Below, one piece after another: positions 1 through 7,042 of a stretch of DNA of 9,363 bases. A model generated the notes under the pieces. The model was not told the origin of the DNA. It was given only the letters and a program-made list of their open reading frames with translations, and searched no databases. Positions within the stretch are counted from its first letter, which is position 1. Each line of letters starts with the position of its first letter. Where the stretch lies: positions 1-9,363 of the forward strand of contig URTN01000018.1 of assembly GCA_900550795.1 (NCBI GenBank). Direction: 5' to 3'. The stretch comes from an uncultured Mollicutes bacterium. Its GTDB lineage: Bacteria > Bacillota_I > Bacilli_A > RFN20 > CAG-826. Both the position numbers and the translations under genes were made by a program.

Positions 1-94
1 CTTTTGCTACGGTACGATTGATCTTTCCCTGATCCACCAGGCCGATCAGCGCTGCCAGGTGCTCCGGGCTGAAGGAAATGTCAGAAGCATCCAT
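1..94 (-). pseudogene. gatB: Internal fragment of GatB (Asp-tRNA(Asn)/Glu-tRNA(Gln) amidotransferase subunit B), foreign to the rest of the window
   Basis: On the minus strand, codons from 94 down to 2 give 31 residues beginning MDASDISFSPEHLAALIGLV and ending in a GKINRTVAK-like stretch. This matches, from memory of the family, the start of the C-terminal GatB/YqeY tail domain (pattern: FSPE.LA.LI.LV..GKI...AK). GatB works with GatA and GatC to amidate misacylated Glu-tRNA(Gln) or Asp-tRNA(Asn) in the cytoplasm. The fragment is open at the window edge on its C-terminal side and loses GatB similarity after about position 95-106 on its N-terminal side, so roughly the first 400 residues of GatB are absent. 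By my count 51 of 94 bases are G or C, against 18 of 60 at 121-180. The sequence style (KEKEM.. before the FSPE motif) resembles clostridial GatB. It is more likely contaminant or chimeric sequence than a neighbouring gene. Confidence 0.8.
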
Positions 95-109
95 TTCTTT
101 CTCTTTTAT
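95..109. other. Chimeric junction between gatB fragment and permease gene
   Basis: Two unrelated reading frames on opposite strands meet inside this short stretch. Bases 95-106 can be read as part of GatB on the minus strand (KEKE) and as the first transmembrane segment of the permease on the plus strand (FFLF), so they may be a microhomology that bridged two sequences. Base composition changes sharply across it. Neither gene has its proper end here. An assembly or library artefact is the simplest explanation; a genuine rearrangement is possible. Confidence 0.7.
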
Positions 110-946
110 CTTTATGTCAACATGAATTCTTTCATCATGGCTTTCCAAACATATACTCTAGATTATGATTTAGAGAGAATTGTCACCACATTTGCTGGGT
201 GGGAAAACTTCAAGGTTGCACTTTCCTCCTTTTCAAAATATCCATATATGTTGAAAAATTCCTTGATTTTCTGCGCAGTTGATTTATTTCTCGCCCAGCC
301 TCTTGCTTTGCTTGCATCCTATTATATATATAAGAAAAAACCAGGAAGTGCGCTCTTCCGTACGGTTCTTTACCTCCCACAAGTATTATCTAGCATTGTA
401 TTAGGACTCTTATTTAGATATGTAGTTCAAAATGCCATACCAGAAATCCTATTTAATTTGTTTGGCACCGAAAAGGTGGATGCTCTAGGTGATCCGAATA
501 TGCAGCTCTGGGTAATGATTACTTTCAATGTTGTCATGAGCTTCGGTGTTAATGTCTTGCTTTATAGCAATGCGATGGGCAATGTAAACCCTGCCCTTAT
601 CGAAAGCGCTTCTCTTGATGGGGCAAATACACTTTCTATCTTGTGGCATGTTGTCTTGCCAAAGATTTATCCAACTATTGTATCATTGGCAATTGTCATC
701 ATTTCCCAATTATTCGTATCTCAATACCAGGTATTCAATATTTATGGTGAGAATGCGATGGCGATGGGGAATGTTGGCTACTTCATTTACCTTAATTCCC
801 TAAAATCCGACATTCTTGGAGGCGTACCAAATTATATTAGTTATCCGGCCTTAGCTGCCTTTGGCTTGGTTTTGACCGCGATTATAGTTCCAACAACCTT
901 CTTAGTAAAATTCTTACTAAATAGATTTGGACCAAGCGAGGATTAG
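95..946 (+). CDS. Sugar ABC transporter permease, MalF/UgpA type (5' end missing)
   Basis: Inner-membrane half of an ABC importer for sugars or oligosaccharides. The frame is open back to a GTG at 59, but the codons from 59 to about 94 are antisense to gatB and are not permease sequence. The native N-terminus, probably 15 to 25 residues including the start of the first membrane helix, is lost. Counting from the GTG at 59, hydrophobic segments lie near residues 13-29, 67-91, 100-123, 149-172, 205-226 and 261-286. The cytoplasmic EAA loop that docks on the ATPase is clear at 182-201 (ESASLDGANTLSILWHVVLP, matching EAA..DGA......i.lP). The segment after TM1 (AGWENFKVAL) fits the usual G..NF motif of the family. 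It ends 2 bases before the second permease, with which it should form a heterodimer. No binding protein or ATPase gene is adjacent. Substrate unknown. Confidence 0.9.
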   Translation, partial: FFLFYLYVNMNSFIMAFQTYTLDYDLERIVTTFAGWENFKVALSSFSKYPYMLKNSLIFCAVDLFLAQPLALLASYYIYKKKPGSALFRTVLYLPQVLSSIVLGLLFRYVVQNAIPEILFNLFGTEKVDALGDPNMQLWVMITFNVVMSFGVNVLLYSNAMGNVNPALIESASLDGANTLSILWHVVLPKIYPTIVSLAIVIISQLFVSQYQVFNIYGENAMAMGNVGYFIYLNSLKSDILGGVPNYISYPALAAFGLVLTAIIVPTTFLVKFLLNRFGPSED

Positions 947-948
947 TT

Positions 949-1977
949 ATGGAAAAAGTTAGGACCAACTCAATGAATAACATAAAACGCGGCAGGAAGC
1001 CGAAATCATCAAAGATCGATATTTGCTTCTATATCCTCCTTGCTATCTTGATTTCTTTATTTGCTTTATTCTTACTCTTCCTTCTTCTTTGGGGGTTAAT
1101 GACTTCATTGAAGAGCAAAAATGACTTTGAGCAAAACGGAGCAATCGCCTTCCCGTTTGTTGATTGGGGGAACTGGGAGAATCCACTAGCTAGTAATTAC
1201 CAATTGTTCCATCTTAAGAATTATGGGATTATCTTCAAGAATTTGATATTCATGCAGCTTAATGCCTCCTGGTATGTTGGGGATACTCTCATCATGCATT
1301 CGCAAGAGAATATTGGTTTCTTATCGATGTTAATGAATACTCTTGTCTATGCAGGGGTAGGGGGATTAATTTGTTCGATTGTACCTGCAATTACTGCCTA
1401 TATTACATCCAAATATAAATATAAGATCTGTACGGTCATAAATGTTGTATTCACCTTAATGTTATCAATCCCAATCGTTGGTGCATTGCCTAGTGAATTA
1501 ACTTGGTTAAGGCAATTAGGGTTATTCGATAGCCTTTGGGGAAACTTCCTACGTTTCTTCTCTGGGGCAGGTATGTATTACTTTGTCTATTATGCCTTCT
1601 TCTCTTCCTTGTCTAATACATATAGGGAAGCAGCTGAAATAGATGGTGCGAATGATTTCACGGTCATGTTCCGTATCTATTTCCCGATGGCTATAAAAAC
1701 TATTGGAACGGTCTTCCTAATCCAATTCATTGCCTTATGGAATGACTGGCAGGCGACAATGCTATACCTTCCAACACATCCAACGCTAGCTAGGGCGGTA
1801 TATGAAATGTCTCTAGCTAAATCTGACATTGGGACAGGGACTGAAAAATTCTTATTGCAAACTACCCCACTAAAGATTACGGCTTCGATGATATTAGCGG
1901 TTCCAATCACAATCATATTCGTTATTTTCAGGAATAAACTCATGGGCAATGTCTCTGTGGGTGGATTAAAAGAATAA
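949..1977 (+). CDS. Sugar ABC transporter permease, MalG/UgpE type
   Basis: Second membrane subunit of the carbohydrate importer, paired with the gene 2 bases upstream. The N-terminus is basic (KRGRKPKSSK, residues 13-22), followed by TM1 at about 24-51. Further hydrophobic segments are near 123-150, 160-181, 201-221, 250-266 and 310-327. The EAA loop is at about 226-246, with REAAEIDGAND at 226-236 followed by the expected F/P ending (YFP, 244-246). The C-terminus (VSVGGLKE) has the gly-rich ending typical of MalG-like proteins. The ATG at 949 is preceded by GAGGA at 938-942, 6 bases away and overlapping the upstream gene's end. An internal ATG at 973 with AGGA upstream is a possible alternative and would give residue 9 as start. 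The loop between TM1 and TM2 (about 52-122) is longer than I expect for this family and contains several aromatic residues. At 342 residues it is somewhat longer than the usual 270-300. Confidence 0.92.
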   Translation: MEKVRTNSMNNIKRGRKPKSSKIDICFYILLAILISLFALFLLFLLLWGLMTSLKSKNDFEQNGAIAFPFVDWGNWENPLASNYQLFHLKNYGIIFKNLIFMQLNASWYVGDTLIMHSQENIGFLSMLMNTLVYAGVGGLICSIVPAITAYITSKYKYKICTVINVVFTLMLSIPIVGALPSELTWLRQLGLFDSLWGNFLRFFSGAGMYYFVYYAFFSSLSNTYREAAEIDGANDFTVMFRIYFPMAIKTIGTVFLIQFIALWNDWQATMLYLPTHPTLARAVYEMSLAKSDIGTGTEKFLLQTTPLKITASMILAVPITIIFVIFRNKLMGNVSVGGLKE

Positions 1978-1983
1978 AAGGAG
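1978..1983 (+). promoter_or_regulatory. Ribosome binding site of the large secreted protein
   Basis: AAGGAG lies directly after the stop codon of the second permease and 10 bases before the ATG at 1994. It supports that start and translation within the same transcript as the permeases. Confidence 0.75.
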
Positions 1984-1993
1984 TATCAACAAA

Positions 1994-4900
1994 ATGAAAA
2001 AAGCAAAAGCGTTATTCACACTGGCAACTTTATCCATTCTTGGGCTTTCTACTATTTCTAATTCTGTTTTGGAAACAAAAGGGGAAGAAGTCTCCATAAA
2101 TAATCTAGATGTAGAAGATTCCTATAACATTGGAGATTTATTATTTATCTCCAAGGATGTAACTCTTTCTAAAGATGGCAAGGATGTAAAAGTCACCGCT
2201 TCTTATCTTACTTATCCAAACGGATCTTCTAAATCTGCTTCTTCTTATAAATTAGATAGTTATGGCAAATATACCCTTTTATTAGTAGGGGAAGACAAGA
2301 TTACTTACACCAAATCATTCTCTGTTTTTAAAGATGTCTATACTTTTGGCGGGGATAAATCTTCTATCGATTATGGCTCTCTTAATCCCCAATTTGCCTC
2401 TAGCGGATATCCTTATGGATTAAAAGTTGGCTTGACTGAAGGCGATACATTCACCTTCTCTAAGCCGATAGATTTATCAAAATCCAAATATCAAAAACTA
2501 ATCATGTGGAATGTCAAGGATTTAGGAGTCAATCCTAGCGTCCATTCCATCACAGTCCGTGTTACCGATGCTTATGATCCTGAAAACTATTTCACGATTA
2601 CAAATAGCAAGGGCTCCTATTATTATGAAAACTATATCTCTGCTGGATTTAACGGAAGCAGAGTTGCCGGTTTATCTAAAGATGATTCCGGTACGATTAC
2701 AATCGATTCGACAAATTACCGTATTAGCCCAACTGGCGGTACTTCCATAACTGGCAATAGCCCTACATCGAAGATTTATAACAATGTCTCCTATTATTTA
2801 GATACTTCTAACCCAAGCAATTACCGTATTTATGCCGAAAATGACCAAGCTAGAAACTATGTATTAGTCAGCGAATTAAATAATCCAAGCATATATCCTG
2901 ATACAAATTTTGCCGGTTTTAAGACTGGTTTAGTCTATATTTCTCTAACTGCAACTGGATATAGTGGATTAGATAGCGCTCCTATTGAAATTGGTGAAAT
3001 CGGCGGAATAAAAGGCGATAGCCTCAATCCAATGGATTACTACAAAGACGAAATCAACCCAATAATTGATTTGAACGCAAAAAAGAAAGCAAACGTTGTT
3101 GGTGGGCTTGAAATCAAGATTCCAGAAGCCAAGGCTTTTGATGAAACTGCCCTTTCTGGAGACTTAAAGAAGACTGTCTATTATGGATATGATTCTTCTT
3201 CAAAGAAGATGATTGCCGTCAAGAATGATTCTTTTACCCCGACTGAAAAAGGTATCTATACAATTATTTATGAAGCAACTGACGTATATGGAAATGTCGG
3301 GACTGAAAGAATTGATTTATTCGTTTCTTCTTTCGGCGAGGAAGGAATCCATTTCGAGGTAAAGCCATTAGAAGGATTAAAAGCCGGAACCTTAGTTAAA
3401 TTCGATAATTTCGAAGCAACTTCCTTAAATGATGACTGCGTTACTAAAGTCGAAGTAAAAGATCCAAGTGGTAAGATTGATGTTATTTCTTCTATTGACC
3501 AATATAAATTAGAAAAAGCTGGTAAATATCATCTTACATATCGTTACCAAGATAGTTTCTATTCTGGCAAAAAAGAATATGAATTCGATGTTGACGTCAA
3601 TAATAACGCCACATTTGAAACCGATAAGGTTAGCCTTCCACATTACTTCATGAAGGGCTCTTCCTATACAATAGATGTTCCTAATGCCTATACATATGGT
3701 AAAGATGGCGAGAGCAAAGACAAAATCCTTTCCTATGTCAAATTCGATGATGAAGAATATAAGGAATTTGACCCTCTTGATCTAGAAGTAAGTGGAAATA
3801 AATATGTTTCCTTCAAATTTGTTCCAGAAAGTAACCAATCTGCATTAATCGAGACCGATAGAGTAAATATTATCGATACCGGCTATGATGGCAAGAATGT
3901 ATATCTTACTAAATATTTCGTTGGAGATTTCACTGGCAAAGATGTTAAAGATAGCGAAGGCAAGAATGCTGACTATGTACGTTATCAAAGTAAGCTCACC
4001 GGAAATGGATCAATGGAATTTATCAACAAATTGCTTCTTTCTGGATTTGAATTCTCCTTTAAGACCAATATTTCTAATAAGGTAAGAATGCACCTTATTC
4101 CATTTAGCGACGGAGAAGAAGTAACCATTGAATTTGAAGCTTCTAAAGTTAGCGTGAACGGAAGAACCCAAGCCGCAAGCGAAAATTATCAAGGTAGTGG
4201 CGCTACTATTCTTTATAGCTCTACTAATAGCACCCTTACTGTTGCAGGGGCCAATTTTACTCTTGATAACCCATTTAAAGACGATTCTTTCTTGCTAAAA
4301 ATCGAAGCAGAAGGATTAAAAGAATCTTCATATATCGATATCTCTAAAGTCGGTAACCAACCTTTCCGTTCTTATTCCAATAGGGATAGAATCCAACCAA
4401 TGGCTTCTGCCCTTTTCCCAGAACAAGTCGCTCATGTTGGCGAAAGAAGTACTCTTTATAAACCAAATGTTGCTGATGTTTTAACTCCAGTTAGCGATAA
4501 AAACGTTTTCTTGACCGTTGTTAAAAATATCTCTGGCTCAGTTAAGAAAGTAAAGGATGTAAATAGCGGAAAAGAGATTTCTAGCGTTTCTGATTTCTCT
4601 TCCAATTATGAAATCGAATATGACGAATACGGCTCTTATGTCATTAGCTATGGTGTCTTAGATGGTGCAGGCAACTCAATCTCTGGCGGATTAAAAGGAT
4701 TAGTCAGTGTCATTGATAGGGAAGTACCAGTCATAACAACCAAGGTTTCAACCCACACAATAAAAGTAAATGTTGCCAGTGCACTTCCTGTATTTGAAGG
4801 AACTGATAACTTGACAAGCCCAGAAAAATTAGAGATTTGGCACTTGGTCTATAACGATAAGAAAGTCTTGACTGCTAGCGTTCCAAATGGCGATAAAGCC

Positions 4901-4996
4901 ACAATTGCAACAAGAGGAACATATACAGTCTATGTAACTGTACAAGACGAAGAAGGCAATACCGCTTATAGCGAATATACCTTGATTGTCGAATAA
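1994..4996 (+). CDS. Large secreted multidomain protein with Ig-like modules and beta-sandwich regions
   Basis: A 1000-residue exported protein of unknown function. The N-terminus is a Sec signal peptide: MKKAK, a hydrophobic core at about 7-19, and probable cleavage in the 20-30 region. There is no lipobox cysteine, no LPXTG, no C-terminal membrane helix and no obvious SLH or LysM repeat. Repeated endings of the form Y.i.Y...D..GN......I.V mark Ig-like/DUF5011-like modules at about 34-115, 354-447, 450-536, 540-627, 805-907 and 910-1000. Two longer blocks, about 118-340 and 630-790, are rich in alternating hydrophobic beta strands (for example F.FSFKTN at 686-692) and look like concanavalin/LamG-like or carbohydrate-binding beta sandwiches. 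This fold call is by pattern only. No catalytic motif is recognised and only one cysteine (482) is visible. Its position between importer permeases and a DUF4838 lipoprotein suggests a glycan-binding or adhesin role, which is inference. Confidence 0.8.
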   Translation: MKKAKALFTLATLSILGLSTISNSVLETKGEEVSINNLDVEDSYNIGDLLFISKDVTLSKDGKDVKVTASYLTYPNGSSKSASSYKLDSYGKYTLLLVGEDKITYTKSFSVFKDVYTFGGDKSSIDYGSLNPQFASSGYPYGLKVGLTEGDTFTFSKPIDLSKSKYQKLIMWNVKDLGVNPSVHSITVRVTDAYDPENYFTITNSKGSYYYENYISAGFNGSRVAGLSKDDSGTITIDSTNYRISPTGGTSITGNSPTSKIYNNVSYYLDTSNPSNYRIYAENDQARNYVLVSELNNPSIYPDTNFAGFKTGLVYISLTATGYSGLDSAPIEIGEIGGIKGDSLNPMDYYKDEINPIIDLNAKKKANVVGGLEIKIPEAKAFDETALSGDLKKTVYYGYDSSSKKMIAVKNDSFTPTEKGIYTIIYEATDVYGNVGTERIDLFVSSFGEEGIHFEVKPLEGLKAGTLVKFDNFEATSLNDDCVTKVEVKDPSGKIDVISSIDQYKLEKAGKYHLTYRYQDSFYSGKKEYEFDVDVNNNATFETDKVSLPHYFMKGSSYTIDVPNAYTYGKDGESKDKILSYVKFDDEEYKEFDPLDLEVSGNKYVSFKFVPESNQSALIETDRVNIIDTGYDGKNVYLTKYFVGDFTGKDVKDSEGKNADYVRYQSKLTGNGSMEFINKLLLSGFEFSFKTNISNKVRMHLIPFSDGEEVTIEFEASKVSVNGRTQAASENYQGSGATILYSSTNSTLTVAGANFTLDNPFKDDSFLLKIEAEGLKESSYIDISKVGNQPFRSYSNRDRIQPMASALFPEQVAHVGERSTLYKPNVADVLTPVSDKNVFLTVVKNISGSVKKVKDVNSGKEISSVSDFSSNYEIEYDEYGSYVISYGVLDGAGNSISGGLKGLVSVIDREVPVITTKVSTHTIKVNVASALPVFEGTDNLTSPEKLEIWHLVYNDKKVLTASVPNGDKATIATRGTYTVYVTVQDEEGNTAYSEYTLIVE

Positions 4997-5001
4997 GGAG
5001 G
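4995..5001 (+). promoter_or_regulatory. Ribosome binding site fixing the start of the DUF4838 lipoprotein
   Basis: A full AAGGAGG begins inside the TAA stop of the preceding gene. It is 8 bases from the ATG at 5010 but only 2 from the ATG at 5004, and it lies downstream of the TTG at 4986. The start is therefore 5010, which also puts the signal peptide directly at the N-terminus. The overlap with the stop codon suggests translational coupling. Confidence 0.85.
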
Positions 5002-5009
5002 ACATGCAT

Positions 5010-7040
5010 ATGAATATTAAAAGAAAACAAACATTAATCTTCACTTTAGCAGCTGCAGCAATTGCCTTGCTACCTTCTTGTGGGACTAATGAGACAATTG
5101 ATTCTTCTGAATCTACTAATGGTGGGGGATCTACTCCTACTTTGAATACAAAGCATCAATTTATTGCTACCCCAACTTCTTCCTATTTGGTTCAAAATGG
5201 TAAGACTCCTTATAAAGTAATCATCCCAAAATCAAGCGATGACCAACTCCTTTATGCTAGAAGCGAGCTTGTTAACTTGTTTAAAGAAGCAACTAACATT
5301 GAACTAAGTGTTATTACTGAAAGTGCTTCCCTTACCTTTAATGAAGAATCTACCTATATTTCTTTAGGGACTAATTCCTATTGGAGCAGTGCCTCTTTAG
5401 GGGATAAAGCCAATCTAGATGATTTTGGTAGAGATGGCTCCCGCATTGTTACTAAAGGCAAATCAGTCTTTATCTTTGGTAACTCCAATTATGGAACTCT
5501 ATATGGAGTCTATAATTTCTTGAAACTCAATTTCAATTTCGAGACTTATTACCACGATTGCTATTCCTTAGATAAAAACGTCAAGGATTTACATCTATGC
5601 AATTATGATGTTATCGATATCCCTGATATTTCAAAAAGGGTAAAAAGAGGTCTTCTTTTCCCGACTGCCAGCCAAAACCAAATGTTTACATATAGGATGA
5701 GAGTAACTGATGATGTTGCTACTGTCTTACTTCCTATTCACCTTGGCGATTCTAGGAATAATGTTTGGAGTGCTAACCACAATAGCTTCTATTATTTCCC
5801 AAAAGATAAATACGAGAAAACCCATCCAAAGTTTTATGCTCCAAAAGGCGACCAGCTTTGCTTCACCGCTAGAGGAGATGAAGCTGAACTTACCAAGATG
5901 GTCGAATTTGCTGCTGAAAAGATTGAACAATCATTAACTTGGTATCCAACTGCTGAATATCCTACCTATTCTAGGGCTTTCTTAGGCATGAATGACGTTC
6001 CTGATCTTTGCGATTGCGAAGCTTGTACCAAAATTAAAGACGAGCATAATGGTGCGATTGTCTCTACCGTAATTCTATTCATGAAGCGCGTTGGCAAATT
6101 AGTCAATGCCTGGATGGACAAGCCAGAAAATGCTGCCTATAAGCGTGATATGGATTATTCTTTCTTTGCCTATCAAAGTGCGATTACACCTCCATTTAAG
6201 GAAAATGATGATGGCACATTCGAATATAATCCTGACATTATCCCAGAAGATGGGGTCAAATTGATGCCGTTTGTTGCTTCGATGAACTTTGACTATGGAC
6301 GTTCTTTCTATAGTTCTGCTAATGATGAAGCAAGAAAAATATTGAAGGCCTGGGGCAATTTCTATCCTGGAACATGGGCATGGAGTTATGGGGGATTCTT
6401 CAATGACTATATCTCTTTCTATGATATCTATAACTTCTATACTGATTACCATGAATATCTAGCTAAATATAACTATTCCCTTTCATTCGAGCAGGTCAAA
6501 AATGACCAAAGGGGCGCTGATCCAGGATTTGGCGGACTAGCAAATTATGTCCTTTGCAAAAAGAGCTGGGATTCTTCATTAGACATCAATGACTTAATCG
6601 AAGATTTCATGAATAACATGTATGAAGATGCAGCCCCGGTTATGAAAGAAATGTTACATAAATTACGTGTCTGGTTTGCTAAGATTATCGAAAAATTCGG
6701 TATCGGAAATGGCGGTTCCATGCAATCTGACATTTCCGGTAACAAGAAATATTATGGCATTGGCTTCTTACAAGAACTCTTTGAATTATGCGATGAAGCC
6801 TATGGGAAGATTGAAGTCTATAAAAAAGACCAAGCCAAGTATAAGAGATTAAAGACCTATATTGATATTGAATGGCTTTTCCCTGCAAAAGTTGCAATTT
6901 CTTGCTATGAAACTAGCTTCACTCATGAAGAATATGTTGCCATAAAGAAGAAATTCAAAAACCTTTGCCTAGATTTAAGCATCAAAGATATCAAAGAATT
7001 TACATCTATCAATTCCTTCTTGGAAAGTTTAGGAGTATAA
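5010..7040 (+). CDS. DUF4838-domain lipoprotein, putative surface glycosidase or glycan-binding protein
   Basis: A 676-residue lipoprotein: MNIKRK, hydrophobic core 9-21, then lipobox LPSC with C24 as the lipidated residue, followed by a Ser/Gly/Thr linker to about 45. Residues about 50-200 resemble the N-terminal domain seen in front of GH20/GH67-type barrels: a conserved YA..EL...f.eat block at 82-95, then FGNSNYGTLYGVYNFL at 156-171. Residues about 210-480 show the DUF4838 signature: the aromatic N-H-N..YYF segment around H257, THPKFYA at 271-277, a QLCF at 282-285, and the NDVPDLCDCEACTK block at 328-341 with three cysteines (334, 336, 339). The C-terminal part (about 510-676) is mostly helical. 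In the families I know, DUF4838 proteins occur in polysaccharide-degradation loci, but their reaction is generally not established. Nothing here names a substrate. The next gene starts 2 bases after its stop. Confidence 0.88.
   Translation: MNIKRKQTLIFTLAAAAIALLPSCGTNETIDSSESTNGGGSTPTLNTKHQFIATPTSSYLVQNGKTPYKVIIPKSSDDQLLYARSELVNLFKEATNIELSVITESASLTFNEESTYISLGTNSYWSSASLGDKANLDDFGRDGSRIVTKGKSVFIFGNSNYGTLYGVYNFLKLNFNFETYYHDCYSLDKNVKDLHLCNYDVIDIPDISKRVKRGLLFPTASQNQMFTYRMRVTDDVATVLLPIHLGDSRNNVWSANHNSFYYFPKDKYEKTHPKFYAPKGDQLCFTARGDEAELTKMVEFAAEKIEQSLTWYPTAEYPTYSRAFLGMNDVPDLCDCEACTKIKDEHNGAIVSTVILFMKRVGKLVNAWMDKPENAAYKRDMDYSFFAYQSAITPPFKENDDGTFEYNPDIIPEDGVKLMPFVASMNFDYGRSFYSSANDEARKILKAWGNFYPGTWAWSYGGFFNDYISFYDIYNFYTDYHEYLAKYNYSLSFEQVKNDQRGADPGFGGLANYVLCKKSWDSSLDINDLIEDFMNNMYEDAAPVMKEMLHKLRVWFAKIIEKFGIGNGGSMQSDISGNKKYYGIGFLQELFELCDEAYGKIEVYKKDQAKYKRLKTYIDIEWLFPAKVAISCYETSFTHEEYVAIKKKFKNLCLDLSIKDIKEFTSINSFLESLGV
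7031..7035 (+). promoter_or_regulatory. Ribosome binding site fixing the start of the Ig-like/GLUG lipoprotein
   Basis: AGGAG lies within the last codons of the DUF4838 gene and 7 bases before the ATG at 7043. The frame is open back to 6965, but those 26 upstream codons overlap the previous gene. The ATG at 7043 opens directly on a lipoprotein signal peptide, which settles the choice. Confidence 0.8.
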
Positions 7041-7042
7041 GC

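Noticed and set aside
59..94. GTG at 59 as the start of the MalF-type permease
   Set aside because: These codons are the complement of a gatB reading frame with different base composition, and they give no membrane-type N-terminus. The real start lies outside the window.
1994..4996. Cell-wall sorting signal or lipoprotein anchor on the 1000-residue protein
   Set aside because: No LPXTG, C-terminal hydrophobic helix with basic tail, or lipobox cysteine is present.
4986..5009. TTG at 4986 or ATG at 5004 as starts of the DUF4838 gene
   Set aside because: The TTG lies upstream of the AAGGAGG and within the previous gene; the ATG at 5004 is only 2 bases from it. The ATG at 5010 has proper spacing.
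6099..6452. 117-residue minus-strand open frame
   Set aside because: It is antisense to the conserved DUF4838 domain and has no recognisable family features or start signals.
6965..7042. N-terminal extension of the Ig-like/GLUG lipoprotein back to 6965
   Set aside because: It overlaps the DUF4838 gene by 76 bases and would bury the signal peptide; the ATG at 7043 has its own AGGAG.
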